DNA from: Paenibacillus sp. FSL H7-0326
GTDB taxonomy: Bacteria; Bacillota; Bacilli; Paenibacillales; Paenibacillaceae
NCBI RefSeq assembly: GCF_001955535.1
Contig: NZ_MPVN01000003.1
Location: 124,001 to 188,000 of the forward strand
Direction of reading: 5' to 3'
DNA: 64,000 nucleotides
Shown here piece after piece: positions 24,220 to 33,140 of the stretch (position 1 is the first letter of the stretch; every line of letters begins with the position of its first letter). The notes beneath the pieces were generated by a model, which was not told the origin of the DNA, did no database searches, and saw only the letters and a list, made by a program, of their open reading frames with translations. The position numbers and the translations under genes are program-made.

Positions 24220-25317
24220 ATGAAAGGAAAGCCTTTTAATGTTGATGGTGGCCCGATCCTAGACCACTTCGATCAACACGAAATGACACCAATCCACTCT
24301 CCCTTCCCTCTTAAGTTTGACCCCAACAGATCGATGGATCTGGCAGCTCTCGGTCGACTATGCATCGATCTGAACGCAAACGAGACAGGACGCCCAATGG
24401 AAGACACATTAACCTTTACGAAATATGTAGGCGGCTCACCGGCTAACATCGCGATAGGCGCGGCAAGGCTCGGTTTACGCTGCGGCTTTATCGGCAAACT
24501 TGCCTCTGACCAGATGGGGCGTTTTATTCGAGGCTACCTGCGCAAGGAAGGCATCGACGACAGCCAGGTGATTGATGATACGACCGGCGCGGTTACAGGT
24601 CTTGCTTTTACCGAAATTAAAAGTCCTCAAGATTGCAGCATATTGATGTACCGTGATAATGCAGCTGACCTGCTGCTCAGTACAGAGAACATTTCGGAAG
24701 ACTATATTCGCAATACGAAGATATTGCTTATTTCTGGAACCGCTCTGGCACAAAGCCCCTCCCGTGAAGCGGTGTTTCTGGCACTGGATTTTGCTGTGAA
24801 GCACGGCACGAGAGTTTTTTTTGATCTCGATTATCGTCCTTATACTTGGAAATCAAATGCCGAGACGGCGGTGTACTACAATCTGGCTGCTGAGAAATGC
24901 GACTGCATTATCGGAACACGCGAGGAGTTCGACATGATGGAAAGCCTGTACGGTAATTCAGTTTCTAACGATCAGTCCACAGCGAGCCGCTGGTTCTCGC
25001 ATCGAGCACAGCTTGTTGTCATCAAGCACGGCGGGAGCGGATCCATCACATATACAGCTGACGGAGGATCGCATCGAAGTGGTATTTTTCGTACGAAAGT
25101 ATTGAAAACGTTCGGAGCAGGTGACTCCTATGCCTCTGCGTTTATATATGGACTGATGAAAGGAGAGAGCGTCGAGGAAGCCATGAAACGAGGTGCAGCT
25201 TCTGCTTCAATCGTGATCTCTCGGCACAGCTGCTCGGACGCGATGCCTACGGCTGAAGAGCTGGACCATTTTATACAGAATAATGAGGAAATTGTGGAAA
25301 CAGTTCCGAAGACATAG
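24220..25317 (+). CDS. iolC: 5-dehydro-2-deoxygluconokinase IolC
   Basis: A 365-residue PfkB-family kinase, first gene of the iol operon, with AAGGAGGA upstream of ATG 24220. After a 40-residue N-terminal extension the family core reads ALGRLCIDLNAN, GGSPANIAIGAARLGL and ends with the anion-hole/catalytic motif TFGAGDSYASAFIYGL. It phosphorylates 2-deoxy-5-keto-gluconate in inositol breakdown. The extension of the N-terminus is also seen in Bacillus-type IolC proteins. The gene is 60 bases before iolA. Confidence 0.92.
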   Translation: MKGKPFNVDGGPILDHFDQHEMTPIHSPFPLKFDPNRSMDLAALGRLCIDLNANETGRPMEDTLTFTKYVGGSPANIAIGAARLGLRCGFIGKLASDQMGRFIRGYLRKEGIDDSQVIDDTTGAVTGLAFTEIKSPQDCSILMYRDNAADLLLSTENISEDYIRNTKILLISGTALAQSPSREAVFLALDFAVKHGTRVFFDLDYRPYTWKSNAETAVYYNLAAEKCDCIIGTREEFDMMESLYGNSVSNDQSTASRWFSHRAQLVVIKHGGSGSITYTADGGSHRSGIFRTKVLKTFGAGDSYASAFIYGLMKGESVEEAMKRGAASASIVISRHSCSDAMPTAEELDHFIQNNEEIVETVPKT

Positions 25318-25377
25318 CCAAGCAGCAGATTAATCACAGAACCGAATGCACGAAATCAGGAATCGGAGGAGAGTCGT

Positions 25378-26838
25378 ATGAAGAAGCAGGCAGTGAAAGT
25401 ATTGGATAACTATATTGGGGGAAAGTGGACTCCTGCATCAGCATCAGGAACCGAAGCAGTTTATAATCCCGCTACGGGTGAGACACTGGCGGAGGTTCCG
25501 TTATCCACTTCGGAAGAGGTGGGCCGGGCAGTTGCAGAGGCAAAAGCTGCCTTCAAGGCCTGGTCCAAGACACCCGTGCCAAGAAGAGCACGCATATTGT
25601 TCAAATACCAGCAGCTGCTGGTGGATCACTGGGAAGAGCTGGCGAAGCTGATCACCGTCGAGAACGGAAAAAGCTATAAGGAAGCTTATGGGGAAGTCCA
25701 GCGCGGCATTGAATGCGTTGAATTTGCCGCCGGAGCTCCCACACTGATGATGGGACGGCAGCTGCCGGATATCGCCGGTGGTATTGAATCAGGAATGTAC
25801 CGTTACCCCGTCGGTGTTGTAGGAGGGATTACCCCTTTTAATTTTCCCATGATGGTTCCGTGCTGGATGTTTCCACTCGCGATTGCCTGCGGAAATACAT
25901 TTGTATTGAAGCCGTCCGAACGCACACCACTGCTGGCAGCGCGACTTGCCGAGCTGCTGGAGCAAGCTGGACTGCCGGCAGGGGTGTTCAATATTGTACA
26001 CGGCGCACATGATGTGGTGAACGGGCTGCTGGAGCATCCGGACGTTAAGGCCATTTCCTTTGTCGGCTCCCAGCCGGTGGCGGAGTATGTCTACAAGAAG
26101 GGGACTTCCCACTTGAAGCGTGTTCAGGCTTTGGCAGGTGCCAAAAACCACTCCATTGTGTTAAAAGATGCAGATCTGGCCAGCACCGCTTCACAGATCA
26201 TCTCTGCTGCGTTTGGTTCAGCAGGGGAACGCTGTATGGCCTGCTCCGTCGTAACCGTTCAGGAGGATGTGGCGGATGATTTGATAAGCCAGCTGCTCCG
26301 TGAATGTGATGACATAGTTATCGGTAATGGTTTAAATGAAGGTACGTTTCTTGGTCCGGTGATCCGCCAGAGCCATAAGGACAGAACTATCGCTTATATT
26401 GAACAGGGGATTACCGAAGGTGCCGAGCTGCTGCGCGACGGCCGCACAGATACGGCTGTTAAAGGCGATGGGTACTTTATCGGTCCGACGTTATTTGATG
26501 GGGTTACTCTGCAAATGAAAATCTGGCAGGAAGAAGTGTTTGCGCCAGTACTGTCTATTATGCGTGTTAAAGACATTGAAGAGGCAGTCGAAATTGCAAA
26601 TCGCTCGCGTTTTGCTAACGGTGCTTGCATTTTCACGAATGACGGCAGTAAGGTGCGTTATTTCCGCGAGAATATCGATTCCGGAATGTTGGGCGTGAAT
26701 GTGGGCGTTCCGGCACCGATGGCGTTCTTTCCTTTCTCAGGCTGGAAAGACTCGTTTTACGGCGATTTGCATGCGAATGGCAGTGACGGTGTTGAATTTT
26801 ATACCCGTAAAAAAATGGTCACTGCCAGGTGGCAGTAA
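25378..26838 (+). CDS. iolA: Methylmalonate-semialdehyde dehydrogenase IolA
   Basis: A 486-residue aldehyde dehydrogenase. The motifs [20 protein letters not shown], the Asn of TPFNFP, NAD-site KPSERTP, and catalytic Cys in [11 protein letters not shown] (near residue 285) identify the CoA-acylating MmsA/IolA type. It converts malonate semialdehyde, the last inositol-derived intermediate, to acetyl-CoA (and methylmalonate semialdehyde to propionyl-CoA). AATCGGAGGAG precedes ATG 25378. It is the second gene of the operon here, whereas in Bacillus subtilis iolA is first. Confidence 0.92.
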   Translation: MKKQAVKVLDNYIGGKWTPASASGTEAVYNPATGETLAEVPLSTSEEVGRAVAEAKAAFKAWSKTPVPRRARILFKYQQLLVDHWEELAKLITVENGKSYKEAYGEVQRGIECVEFAAGAPTLMMGRQLPDIAGGIESGMYRYPVGVVGGITPFNFPMMVPCWMFPLAIACGNTFVLKPSERTPLLAARLAELLEQAGLPAGVFNIVHGAHDVVNGLLEHPDVKAISFVGSQPVAEYVYKKGTSHLKRVQALAGAKNHSIVLKDADLASTASQIISAAFGSAGERCMACSVVTVQEDVADDLISQLLRECDDIVIGNGLNEGTFLGPVIRQSHKDRTIAYIEQGITEGAELLRDGRTDTAVKGDGYFIGPTLFDGVTLQMKIWQEEVFAPVLSIMRVKDIEEAVEIANRSRFANGACIFTNDGSKVRYFRENIDSGMLGVNVGVPAPMAFFPFSGWKDSFYGDLHANGSDGVEFYTRKKMVTARWQ

Positions 26839-26856
26839 TAAGGGACGAAAGGCGGG

Positions 26857-28800
26857 ATGAATTTGAGTAAAATCAGAATGACGACGGCTCAGGCGCTGAT
26901 CAAATTTTTGAATAATCAGTACATTGAAACGGACAGCGGAACACAGCGTTTCGTTCAAGGCATCTTTACGGTATTCGGCCACGGTAATGTGCTTGGCTTG
27001 GGCCAGGCTCTCGAAAGGAATCCCGGTGAGCTTACCGTCTATCAAGGCCGTAATGAGCAGGGAATGGCGCATGCCGCTATGGCATTTGCTAAACAAAGCA
27101 GACGAAGACGTATTATGGCCTGTACCGCCTCGATTGGTCCCGGCTCCGCCAACATGCTGACGGCAGCGGCAACAGCTACGGCCAATCAGATCCCGGTATT
27201 GCTGCTGCCAAGCGATACCTTCGCCTCACGTCAGCCTGATCCTGTGCTGCAGCAAATGGAGCATACTCATAGTGCGGCAATCACTGTTAACGATGCGTTC
27301 AAGGCGGTGTGTAAATACTGGGATCGTGTATCCCGTCCAGAACAGCTGATGGCAGCTATGCTTAACGCTATGCGTGTGCTGACGGATCCGGCAGATACGG
27401 GTGCTGTGGCCGTGTCGCTCCCGCAGGATGTGCAGGGGGAAGCATGGGAATATCCAGAGTCGTTCTTTCAGAAGCGGATTCACCGCATTGAACGCCGCCT
27501 GCCTCACCCGCGTGATATAGCCGAAGCAGCAGATTTAATTAACCAGAAGCGCAAGCCGATCATCATTAGCGGCGGTGGTGTACGCTATTCCGAAGCTGGA
27601 GTGCAGCTGAAGTCATTCGCTGAAGTGTTTGGAATACCTTTCACTGAGACGCAGGCAGGAAAAAGCGCGGTGGAGAGCAGCCATGCTTACAATCTCGGCG
27701 GTATCGGTGTCACGGGCAACGCAGCGGCAAACAAGCTTGCTGCCGATGCGGATTTGGTTATCGGAATAGGCACTCGCTTTACCGATTTCACTACGGGCTC
27801 CAAAAGTCTGTTTCGTAACCCGGAGGTCCAATTTATTACGTTAAACGCTTCACCGTTTCATGCTTCTAAGCTGGATGCGCTGCCTGTCGTATGTGATGCT
27901 GCTGAGGGGCTTGATGCACTGACCTCTGCATTAGAAGAACGTGAATTCCGGACCCATTCAGACTATCAAAACGAAATTTTCGCTCTTAAGGCGGAATGGG
28001 AGCGTGAGCGAAAGCGTCTAGCAGAAATTGAATATACCGTCGAAGGATTCCTGCCTGAGGTTGCCGGTCATTTGGATGATAAGCTTGACGAGTATGCAGC
28101 CGTACTGGGGTCTACACTTACTCAAACCCGGGTGCTGGCTGTGGTTAATGAAAGTATTCCGAATGATGCCATCGTAGTCGGTGCGGCGGGAAGCCTGCCC
28201 GGAGACATGCAGCGTATGTGGGAGAGCAGCGTAACGGACACCTACCATATGGAGTATGGATTCTCATGTATGGGATACGAAATTGCAGGTGCATTGGGAG
28301 CAAAGCTGGCTGAGCCGGACCGCGAGGTTTACGCGCTTGTCGGGGACGGCAGTTATCAAATGCTTCATTCAGAGCTTGTGACAAGCCTGCAGGAGAATAA
28401 GAAAATTAATATTATACTGCTGGATAACGGCGGATTTGGATGTATAAACAATCTGCAGATGGAGCATGGAATGGGCAGCATTGGAACCGAATTTCGTTAC
28501 CGGGGAAGTGACGGACAGCTAGGCGGCAAACTGATGGCGATAGATTATGCGGCAAGCGCAGCCGGCTATGGTGCAGTAACTTACCGGGTTAGTACCATTG
28601 AAGAGCTTAAGGCTGCCATTGATGATGCTCGCCTGCAGAAGATTTCAACCCTGATTGATGTCAAGGTGCTGCCAAAGACCATGACACATGGATACGGAGC
28701 CTGGTGGCATGTTGGAGTTTCGGAGGAAGCGGACAGCGAATCGATCCGCGCAGCACAAGAACGGAAACGGCTGGGGTTGGAGCAGGCCAGGCTTTATTAA
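26857..28800 (+). CDS. iolD: 3D-trihydroxycyclohexane-1,2-dione hydrolase IolD
   Basis: A 647-residue thiamine-diphosphate enzyme of the acetolactate-synthase superfamily. The N-terminal PYR domain carries [12 protein letters not shown] and the catalytic-Glu region [14 protein letters not shown]; the central domain has [11 protein letters not shown]; the C-terminal PP domain has [12 protein letters not shown] and [14 protein letters not shown], the magnesium/TPP motif. It opens the ring of trihydroxycyclohexanedione to 5-deoxy-glucuronate. Eighteen bases separate it from iolA, with AAAGGCGGG as ribosome site. Confidence 0.93.
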   Translation: MNLSKIRMTTAQALIKFLNNQYIETDSGTQRFVQGIFTVFGHGNVLGLGQALERNPGELTVYQGRNEQGMAHAAMAFAKQSRRRRIMACTASIGPGSANMLTAAATATANQIPVLLLPSDTFASRQPDPVLQQMEHTHSAAITVNDAFKAVCKYWDRVSRPEQLMAAMLNAMRVLTDPADTGAVAVSLPQDVQGEAWEYPESFFQKRIHRIERRLPHPRDIAEAADLINQKRKPIIISGGGVRYSEAGVQLKSFAEVFGIPFTETQAGKSAVESSHAYNLGGIGVTGNAAANKLAADADLVIGIGTRFTDFTTGSKSLFRNPEVQFITLNASPFHASKLDALPVVCDAAEGLDALTSALEEREFRTHSDYQNEIFALKAEWERERKRLAEIEYTVEGFLPEVAGHLDDKLDEYAAVLGSTLTQTRVLAVVNESIPNDAIVVGAAGSLPGDMQRMWESSVTDTYHMEYGFSCMGYEIAGALGAKLAEPDREVYALVGDGSYQMLHSELVTSLQENKKINIILLDNGGFGCINNLQMEHGMGSIGTEFRYRGSDGQLGGKLMAIDYAASAAGYGAVTYRVSTIEELKAAIDDARLQKISTLIDVKVLPKTMTHGYGAWWHVGVSEEADSESIRAAQERKRLGLEQARLY

Positions 28801-28857
28801 TGAAGAGAAAAATAGTGAATCCACATACACCTTACCGGTAAAGGAGCGAACCTGAGA

Positions 28858-29754
28858 ATGTTCAAAGAACATGCAGTGAAGCTGGCGATTGCTCCCATCG
28901 CCTGGACAAATGACGATATGCCTGAGCTTGGGGGAGCCAATACCTTCGAGCAATGCATTAGTGAGATGGCACTCGCCGGTTACCAAGGCAGTGAAGTCGG
29001 CAACAAATATCCGCGCGATCCAGTTGAGCTGCGGCAGGCTCTTGACCTGCGGGGCCTGGAGATCGCCAGCGCATGGTTCAGCGCATATCTTACCAACAGA
29101 CCTTATGAGGATACGGCCCAGAAGTTCATACCTCATCGTGACTTTCTGCATGCCATGGGAGCGAAGGTCATTGTCGTCTCTGAGCAGGGCCGGAGCATTC
29201 AGGGTGAGATGACGACACCGCTCTTTACCCATAAGCCTGTGTTTACCGATGCTGAATGGACCTTGCTGGCAGAAGGACTTGGCAAGCTCGGCAGGCTGGC
29301 GGGGGATATTGGAATGAAGGTCGTCTACCATCATCATATGGGTACCGGTGTTCAGACAGCCGAAGAAATTGGACGTCTGATGGAGATGACAGATCCAGAC
29401 GAAGTAGCGCTGTTGTTCGATACAGGTCATCTTGCTTTTTCAGGGGAAGATCCTGCAAAAGTATTGAAAGCCCATTTATCGCGTATTGAGCATGTACATT
29501 TAAAAGATATTCGTAAGGAACAGGTGGAGCAGGTTAAGAGGGAGGGACTCAGCTTCCTGCAGGCGGTCAAAGCCGGAGCTTTTACAACGCCGGGTGACGG
29601 CTGTATTAACTTTGATCCTATCTTTTCGACGCTGGCGGCTTCAGGATATTCAGGCTGGTTTGTCGTTGAGGCGGAACAGGATCCGGCGATTGCAAACCCC
29701 CTTGAATACGCTATCAAAGCACGGCGTTACATTAAGGAGCGATGCGGGTTGTAA
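28858..29754 (+). CDS. iolE: Inosose dehydratase IolE
   Basis: A 298-residue TIM-barrel protein of the IolE type. It starts with [19 protein letters not shown], a signature of inosose dehydratases, and has the metal-ligand segments [23 protein letters not shown] and VHLKDIR. It removes water from 2-keto-myo-inositol (inosose) to give the dione substrate of IolD. AAAGGAGCG lies 10 bases before ATG 28858. It is the fourth gene of the operon. Confidence 0.93.
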   Translation: MFKEHAVKLAIAPIAWTNDDMPELGGANTFEQCISEMALAGYQGSEVGNKYPRDPVELRQALDLRGLEIASAWFSAYLTNRPYEDTAQKFIPHRDFLHAMGAKVIVVSEQGRSIQGEMTTPLFTHKPVFTDAEWTLLAEGLGKLGRLAGDIGMKVVYHHHMGTGVQTAEEIGRLMEMTDPDEVALLFDTGHLAFSGEDPAKVLKAHLSRIEHVHLKDIRKEQVEQVKREGLSFLQAVKAGAFTTPGDGCINFDPIFSTLAASGYSGWFVVEAEQDPAIANPLEYAIKARRYIKERCGL

Positions 29755-29785
29755 TTCGCTGCAGAGGGATAAGGAGAGTCACGAG

Positions 29786-30886
29786 ATGGATAAAAGCGAA
29801 CTGATCGGCAAGCTGAATTTAATTACGCATAAACTCATGAGTTTGGAGCGTCCAAGTAATGAACAGGAGCTTCAGCAAATGGGGGCAGATGCAGAACGGC
29901 GGGGGTATTTCGCCCGTGACTTCGGTATGGAGGAGTGGGATTGGCCTCAAGGTGTTGGACTGTACGGATTAAGCAAAATTGGCCATTATTTTAGTGACGA
30001 CAGGTACGCCTCCTACGCAGTGCCTTGGCTGCAAAAGCAGCTGAACAAAGGCTTGCCCAGCCGCAATATCAACACAACAGCACCACTTCTCTCATTGATG
30101 GACCTGCAGGAAGCTCAGAAGCTGAGCCATGAATGGATGGATTGGCTGATGAATGAACTACCTCGTACAGAAGAAGACGGTTATCAGCATGTGACAACAG
30201 GTGCAGCTTCAAGCGAAATCACTCTCCACGAAAATGAAATCTGGATCGACACCTTATTTATGGCAATTCTGTTTACGGCCAAGATGGGTGTCCGATATGA
30301 TGCCGAAGATTGGCGCCGTACTTCCATTCATCAGCTGCTTGTACATATCAAATATTTGTATGATAAAAATACGGGGCTGTTCTATCATGGCTGGCATTTT
30401 GGTGAAAGGCACAATTTCAGCGAAGCCTTCTGGTGCAGGGGGAACAGCTGGTTTGCACTTGGATTACCGGAGTATCTTGATCTGATGCGTCCTCATCTTG
30501 ACGAAGGGGTATTCCTGTATCTGCAGCAGACATTCCAAGCTCAAGTCATGGCACTGCTGTCACTTCAAGATGAAAGCGGGCTGTGGCATACGCTGCTGGA
30601 CGATACAGACAGCTATACAGAAACGTCCGGATCAGCTGCAATAGCCGCAGGTATTTTGCTTGGCGTGCGCAAGGGGCTGCTGCCTGCCTCTTATAAGCAG
30701 GCAGCTCTCAAAACGGTTCGTGCTGTAATCGAGAGAGTGGATGAAGACGGTGTGGTTCAAGGCGTCTCCGGCGGAACACCAATCGGAACTGTGAAAGAGG
30801 ATTATAAGAACATTATTATTGCTCCAATGGCTTATGGACAGGCGCTGGCGATTGTTCTCATAGGAGAGGCGCTGTATTTCTGTTGA
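29786..30886 (+). CDS. Glycosyl hydrolase family 105/88-like protein inside the iol operon
   Basis: A 366-residue (alpha/alpha)6-barrel protein of the unsaturated uronyl hydrolase group (YteR/YesR-like). ATG 29786 is chosen because AAGGAG sits 10 bases before it; the longer frame overlaps iolE. Motifs are WDWPQGVGLYGL, EIWIDTLFMAI with the probable catalytic Asp, FWCRGNSWFALGL and SGSAAIAAGILLG. Family members add water to delta-4,5-unsaturated galacturonyl or glucuronyl ends of short oligosaccharides. There is no signal peptide, so it acts in the cytoplasm. Its place between iolE and iolG is unusual and suggests that the imported compound is a uronyl-inositol-type conjugate; this is inference. 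Confidence 0.85.
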   Translation: MDKSELIGKLNLITHKLMSLERPSNEQELQQMGADAERRGYFARDFGMEEWDWPQGVGLYGLSKIGHYFSDDRYASYAVPWLQKQLNKGLPSRNINTTAPLLSLMDLQEAQKLSHEWMDWLMNELPRTEEDGYQHVTTGAASSEITLHENEIWIDTLFMAILFTAKMGVRYDAEDWRRTSIHQLLVHIKYLYDKNTGLFYHGWHFGERHNFSEAFWCRGNSWFALGLPEYLDLMRPHLDEGVFLYLQQTFQAQVMALLSLQDESGLWHTLLDDTDSYTETSGSAAIAAGILLGVRKGLLPASYKQAALKTVRAVIERVDEDGVVQGVSGGTPIGTVKEDYKNIIIAPMAYGQALAIVLIGEALYFC

Positions 30887-30944
30887 TACTGATGCTTCAG
30901 ACATGAAGGTTCAATATTATTACCTGTGCAGGAGGCTGAGAAAT

Positions 30945-31997
30945 ATGGAAAACTCAATCGGAGTCGGTATTATCGGTGCTGGGCGGATCGGTAGGCTGCA
31001 CGCAGACAATTTGCTCAAGCTGCCTGCATTTTCATTGAAAACGATCGCTGAGATGACTGTAACCGAGGAACTGATGGAATGGGCACGAGTTCGCGGAATT
31101 ACACAGGTGATAAGCGATGGTGAATTCGTGATCAATGACCCGGGGATTGAAGCGGTGTTTATCTGTACACCTACATTAACTCATATTGAATGGATCAAAA
31201 AAGCAGCCAGAGCAGGCAAGCACATTTTTTGCGAAAAGCCGATCAGCATGTCAAAGGAAGAAACAGCCGAGGCTCTTCAAATCGTTGAGGAATCAGGGGT
31301 AAAGCTTCAAATCGGATTTAACCGGCGGATGGACCCCAGCTTCCGTAAATTGAAGCAAATTGTGGAGGAAGGCAAGGTAGGAAAGCCGCATGTCCTAAAA
31401 ATAACCTCGCGTGACCCCATGCCTCCCAGCGAAGCGTATGTCCGGACGTCTGGCGGAATGTTTATGGATATGAGCATCCACGATTTTGATATGGCGCGTT
31501 ATTTAATGAATGAGGAAGTTACAGAGGTCTACGTGCAAGGTGCAAGCTTGATTGATCCAATGTTTGCTCGGCATGGGGACATAGATACAGCGATTATAAC
31601 GCTTACCTTTGCCAGTGGAGCCATCGGTGTAATCGATAACAGCCGTCAGGCAGTTTACGGGTACGATCAGCGAGTGGAAATATTCGGTGACCAAGGTGCG
31701 GCTTCTGCGGACAACTGTCGTCCCACAACGGTAGAATTATTTACCGCTTCAGCTGTTCTGCGCGATAAACCGTTCCACTTTTTCTTAGAGCGCTATAACC
31801 AGGCCTATATGGATGAGGTGGCAGCCTTTGCAGAAGCCATTGCACGGAATGAACCTGTTGTTTGCTCAGGGTTTGACGGTTTACATGCAGAGAGGATAGC
31901 GGAAGCGGCGAAGGAATCACTGCGGACTGGATTGCCAGTTAAGCTGGCTGCACTTATCGCTCATTCTTCAGATAGCGGCAGCTCAGTGAATTTATAA
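30945..31997 (+). CDS. iolG: Inositol 2-dehydrogenase IolG
   Basis: A 350-residue Gfo/Idh/MocA oxidoreductase. ATG 30945 has AGGAGG at 30930-30935; the frame extends to 30903 without one. The Rossmann motif VGIIGAGRIGRLHADNL starts at residue 6, followed by the catalytic Lys in FCEKPISM, and MSIHDFDMARYLM, which contains the conserved Asp-His. The reaction is NAD-linked oxidation of myo-inositol to 2-keto-myo-inositol, the first step of the pathway. Other Gfo/Idh substrates cannot be excluded by sequence, but the operon makes IolG the natural call. Confidence 0.9.
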   Translation: MENSIGVGIIGAGRIGRLHADNLLKLPAFSLKTIAEMTVTEELMEWARVRGITQVISDGEFVINDPGIEAVFICTPTLTHIEWIKKAARAGKHIFCEKPISMSKEETAEALQIVEESGVKLQIGFNRRMDPSFRKLKQIVEEGKVGKPHVLKITSRDPMPPSEAYVRTSGGMFMDMSIHDFDMARYLMNEEVTEVYVQGASLIDPMFARHGDIDTAIITLTFASGAIGVIDNSRQAVYGYDQRVEIFGDQGAASADNCRPTTVELFTASAVLRDKPFHFFLERYNQAYMDEVAAFAEAIARNEPVVCSGFDGLHAERIAEAAKESLRTGLPVKLAALIAHSSDSGSSVNL

Positions 31998-32018
31998 TCA
32001 CGATAGAGGAGGGAGTCC

Positions 32019-32825
32019 ATGTCTCGATTAATCATAAAGGCCGATGAACCAGATAAGGACGGGTGCATTGTGGCCGTTACACCAGAGACGGCAGGTTGGA
32101 AATATGTAGGATTTGAGGTTTATCAGCTGCAAGCTGGAGACAAGCTGTCCCGATTCACGGATGGAAATGAAGCCTGCCTCGTTCTACTTACCGGAAAGGC
32201 TGACGTGGAGGCAGGGGGACAGAAGTTTGCGGGAATAGGCAGCCGCATGTCGGTGTTTGAAGGCATCCCGCCACATGCTGTATATGTTCCGGCTCAGAAG
32301 AGCTATACTGTAACCGCACTAACCAAGGTGGAGCTGGCAGTTTGCTTAGCTCCGGCTACAGGTAAATATTCAGCAAGACTCATCACTCCTTCTGAAATGG
32401 GAATAGAAGCGCGCGGTTCAGGAAGCATGTCGCGCCAGGTGGTGAACATCCTGCCTGAGCAGAAGGAAGCAGAGAGTCTGCTTGTTGTCGAGGTGCATAC
32501 AGGCGGGGGCAATTGGTCCAGCTATCCGCCTCACAAGCATGATGTGGATCAGCTTCCAGACGAGTCTTATCTGGAGGAGACCTACTATCACAGAATAAAT
32601 CCGCCGCATGGTTTTGTAGTTCAGCGAGTATACAATGATGATCGGAGTCTCGACGAGACCCTGGCAGTTACAGACTGCTCGGTCGTGCTTGTTCCGGAAG
32701 GATATCATCCGGTATCGGCTCCGCCCGGCTACGATTCATATTATCTCAATGTGATGGCAGGGCCGGTACGAACCTGGGTATTTCGAAACGATCCAGAGCA
32801 TGAATGGCTCTTTGAGAAAAAATGA
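32019..32825 (+). CDS. iolB: 5-deoxy-glucuronate isomerase IolB
   Basis: A 268-residue bicupin. Features are the segment WSSYPPHKHDVDQLPDESYLE with metal-binding His and Glu residues, YYHRINPPHGFVVQRVY, and PEGYHPVSAPPGYDSYYLN. It isomerises 5-deoxy-glucuronate to 2-deoxy-5-keto-gluconate, the substrate of IolC. It is the last gene of the iol operon, 21 bases after iolG with GAGGAGGG as ribosome site. Confidence 0.92.
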   Translation: MSRLIIKADEPDKDGCIVAVTPETAGWKYVGFEVYQLQAGDKLSRFTDGNEACLVLLTGKADVEAGGQKFAGIGSRMSVFEGIPPHAVYVPAQKSYTVTALTKVELAVCLAPATGKYSARLITPSEMGIEARGSGSMSRQVVNILPEQKEAESLLVVEVHTGGGNWSSYPPHKHDVDQLPDESYLEETYYHRINPPHGFVVQRVYNDDRSLDETLAVTDCSVVLVPEGYHPVSAPPGYDSYYLNVMAGPVRTWVFRNDPEHEWLFEKK

Positions 32826-32861
32826 ACGAATTCATGTGAAAGTTCAAGTGCAAAAAGACAG

Positions 32862-32915
32862 GGAGGGACTTCAGCTTCGCTAATTGGCGCAAGGTGAGGT
32901 CCTTTAGCTTATTCA
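32862..32915 (+). terminator. Possible iol operon terminator
   Basis: AGGGAC and GTCCTT flank an inner CTTCGC/GCG-C-AAG helix, followed by a weak TTTAGCTTATT tract. Imperfect, so low confidence. Confidence 0.4.
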
Positions 32916-33024
32916 CTTTACATTTTGTTATTGGCAAAAAAAAGCAAGAGATTTGACGTTATATAGTGATACAGCTCATTGATGTACTTCATGTACTTGT
33001 ATGGCTCAATAGGACAGCTGTATG

Positions 33025-33140
33025 CTATAATGACAAAAACTAGAAACGGGTACGTCAAGCCAATTAATTTGGCCTGTTACGAAAGTGGAAGCGTTATGAA
33101 CGGCTTCATCAGCAGACGAGGATAGAGGAGTTGTTGTCTA
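33025..33140 (+). promoter_or_regulatory. Promoter region of the AraC regulator gene with cre-like site
   Basis: The 315-base gap 32826-33140 holds an extended -10 TG-C-TATAAT near 33022-33030 without a clear -35. TGGAAGCGTTATGA (33086-33099) matches the cre consensus with one base off. Nothing else is evident apart from the weak terminator listed before. Confidence 0.4.

Noticed and set aside
28645..29430. Minus-strand frame of 261 codons opposite iolE
   Set aside because: Antisense of a conserved enzyme gene with no ribosome site or recognisable domain.
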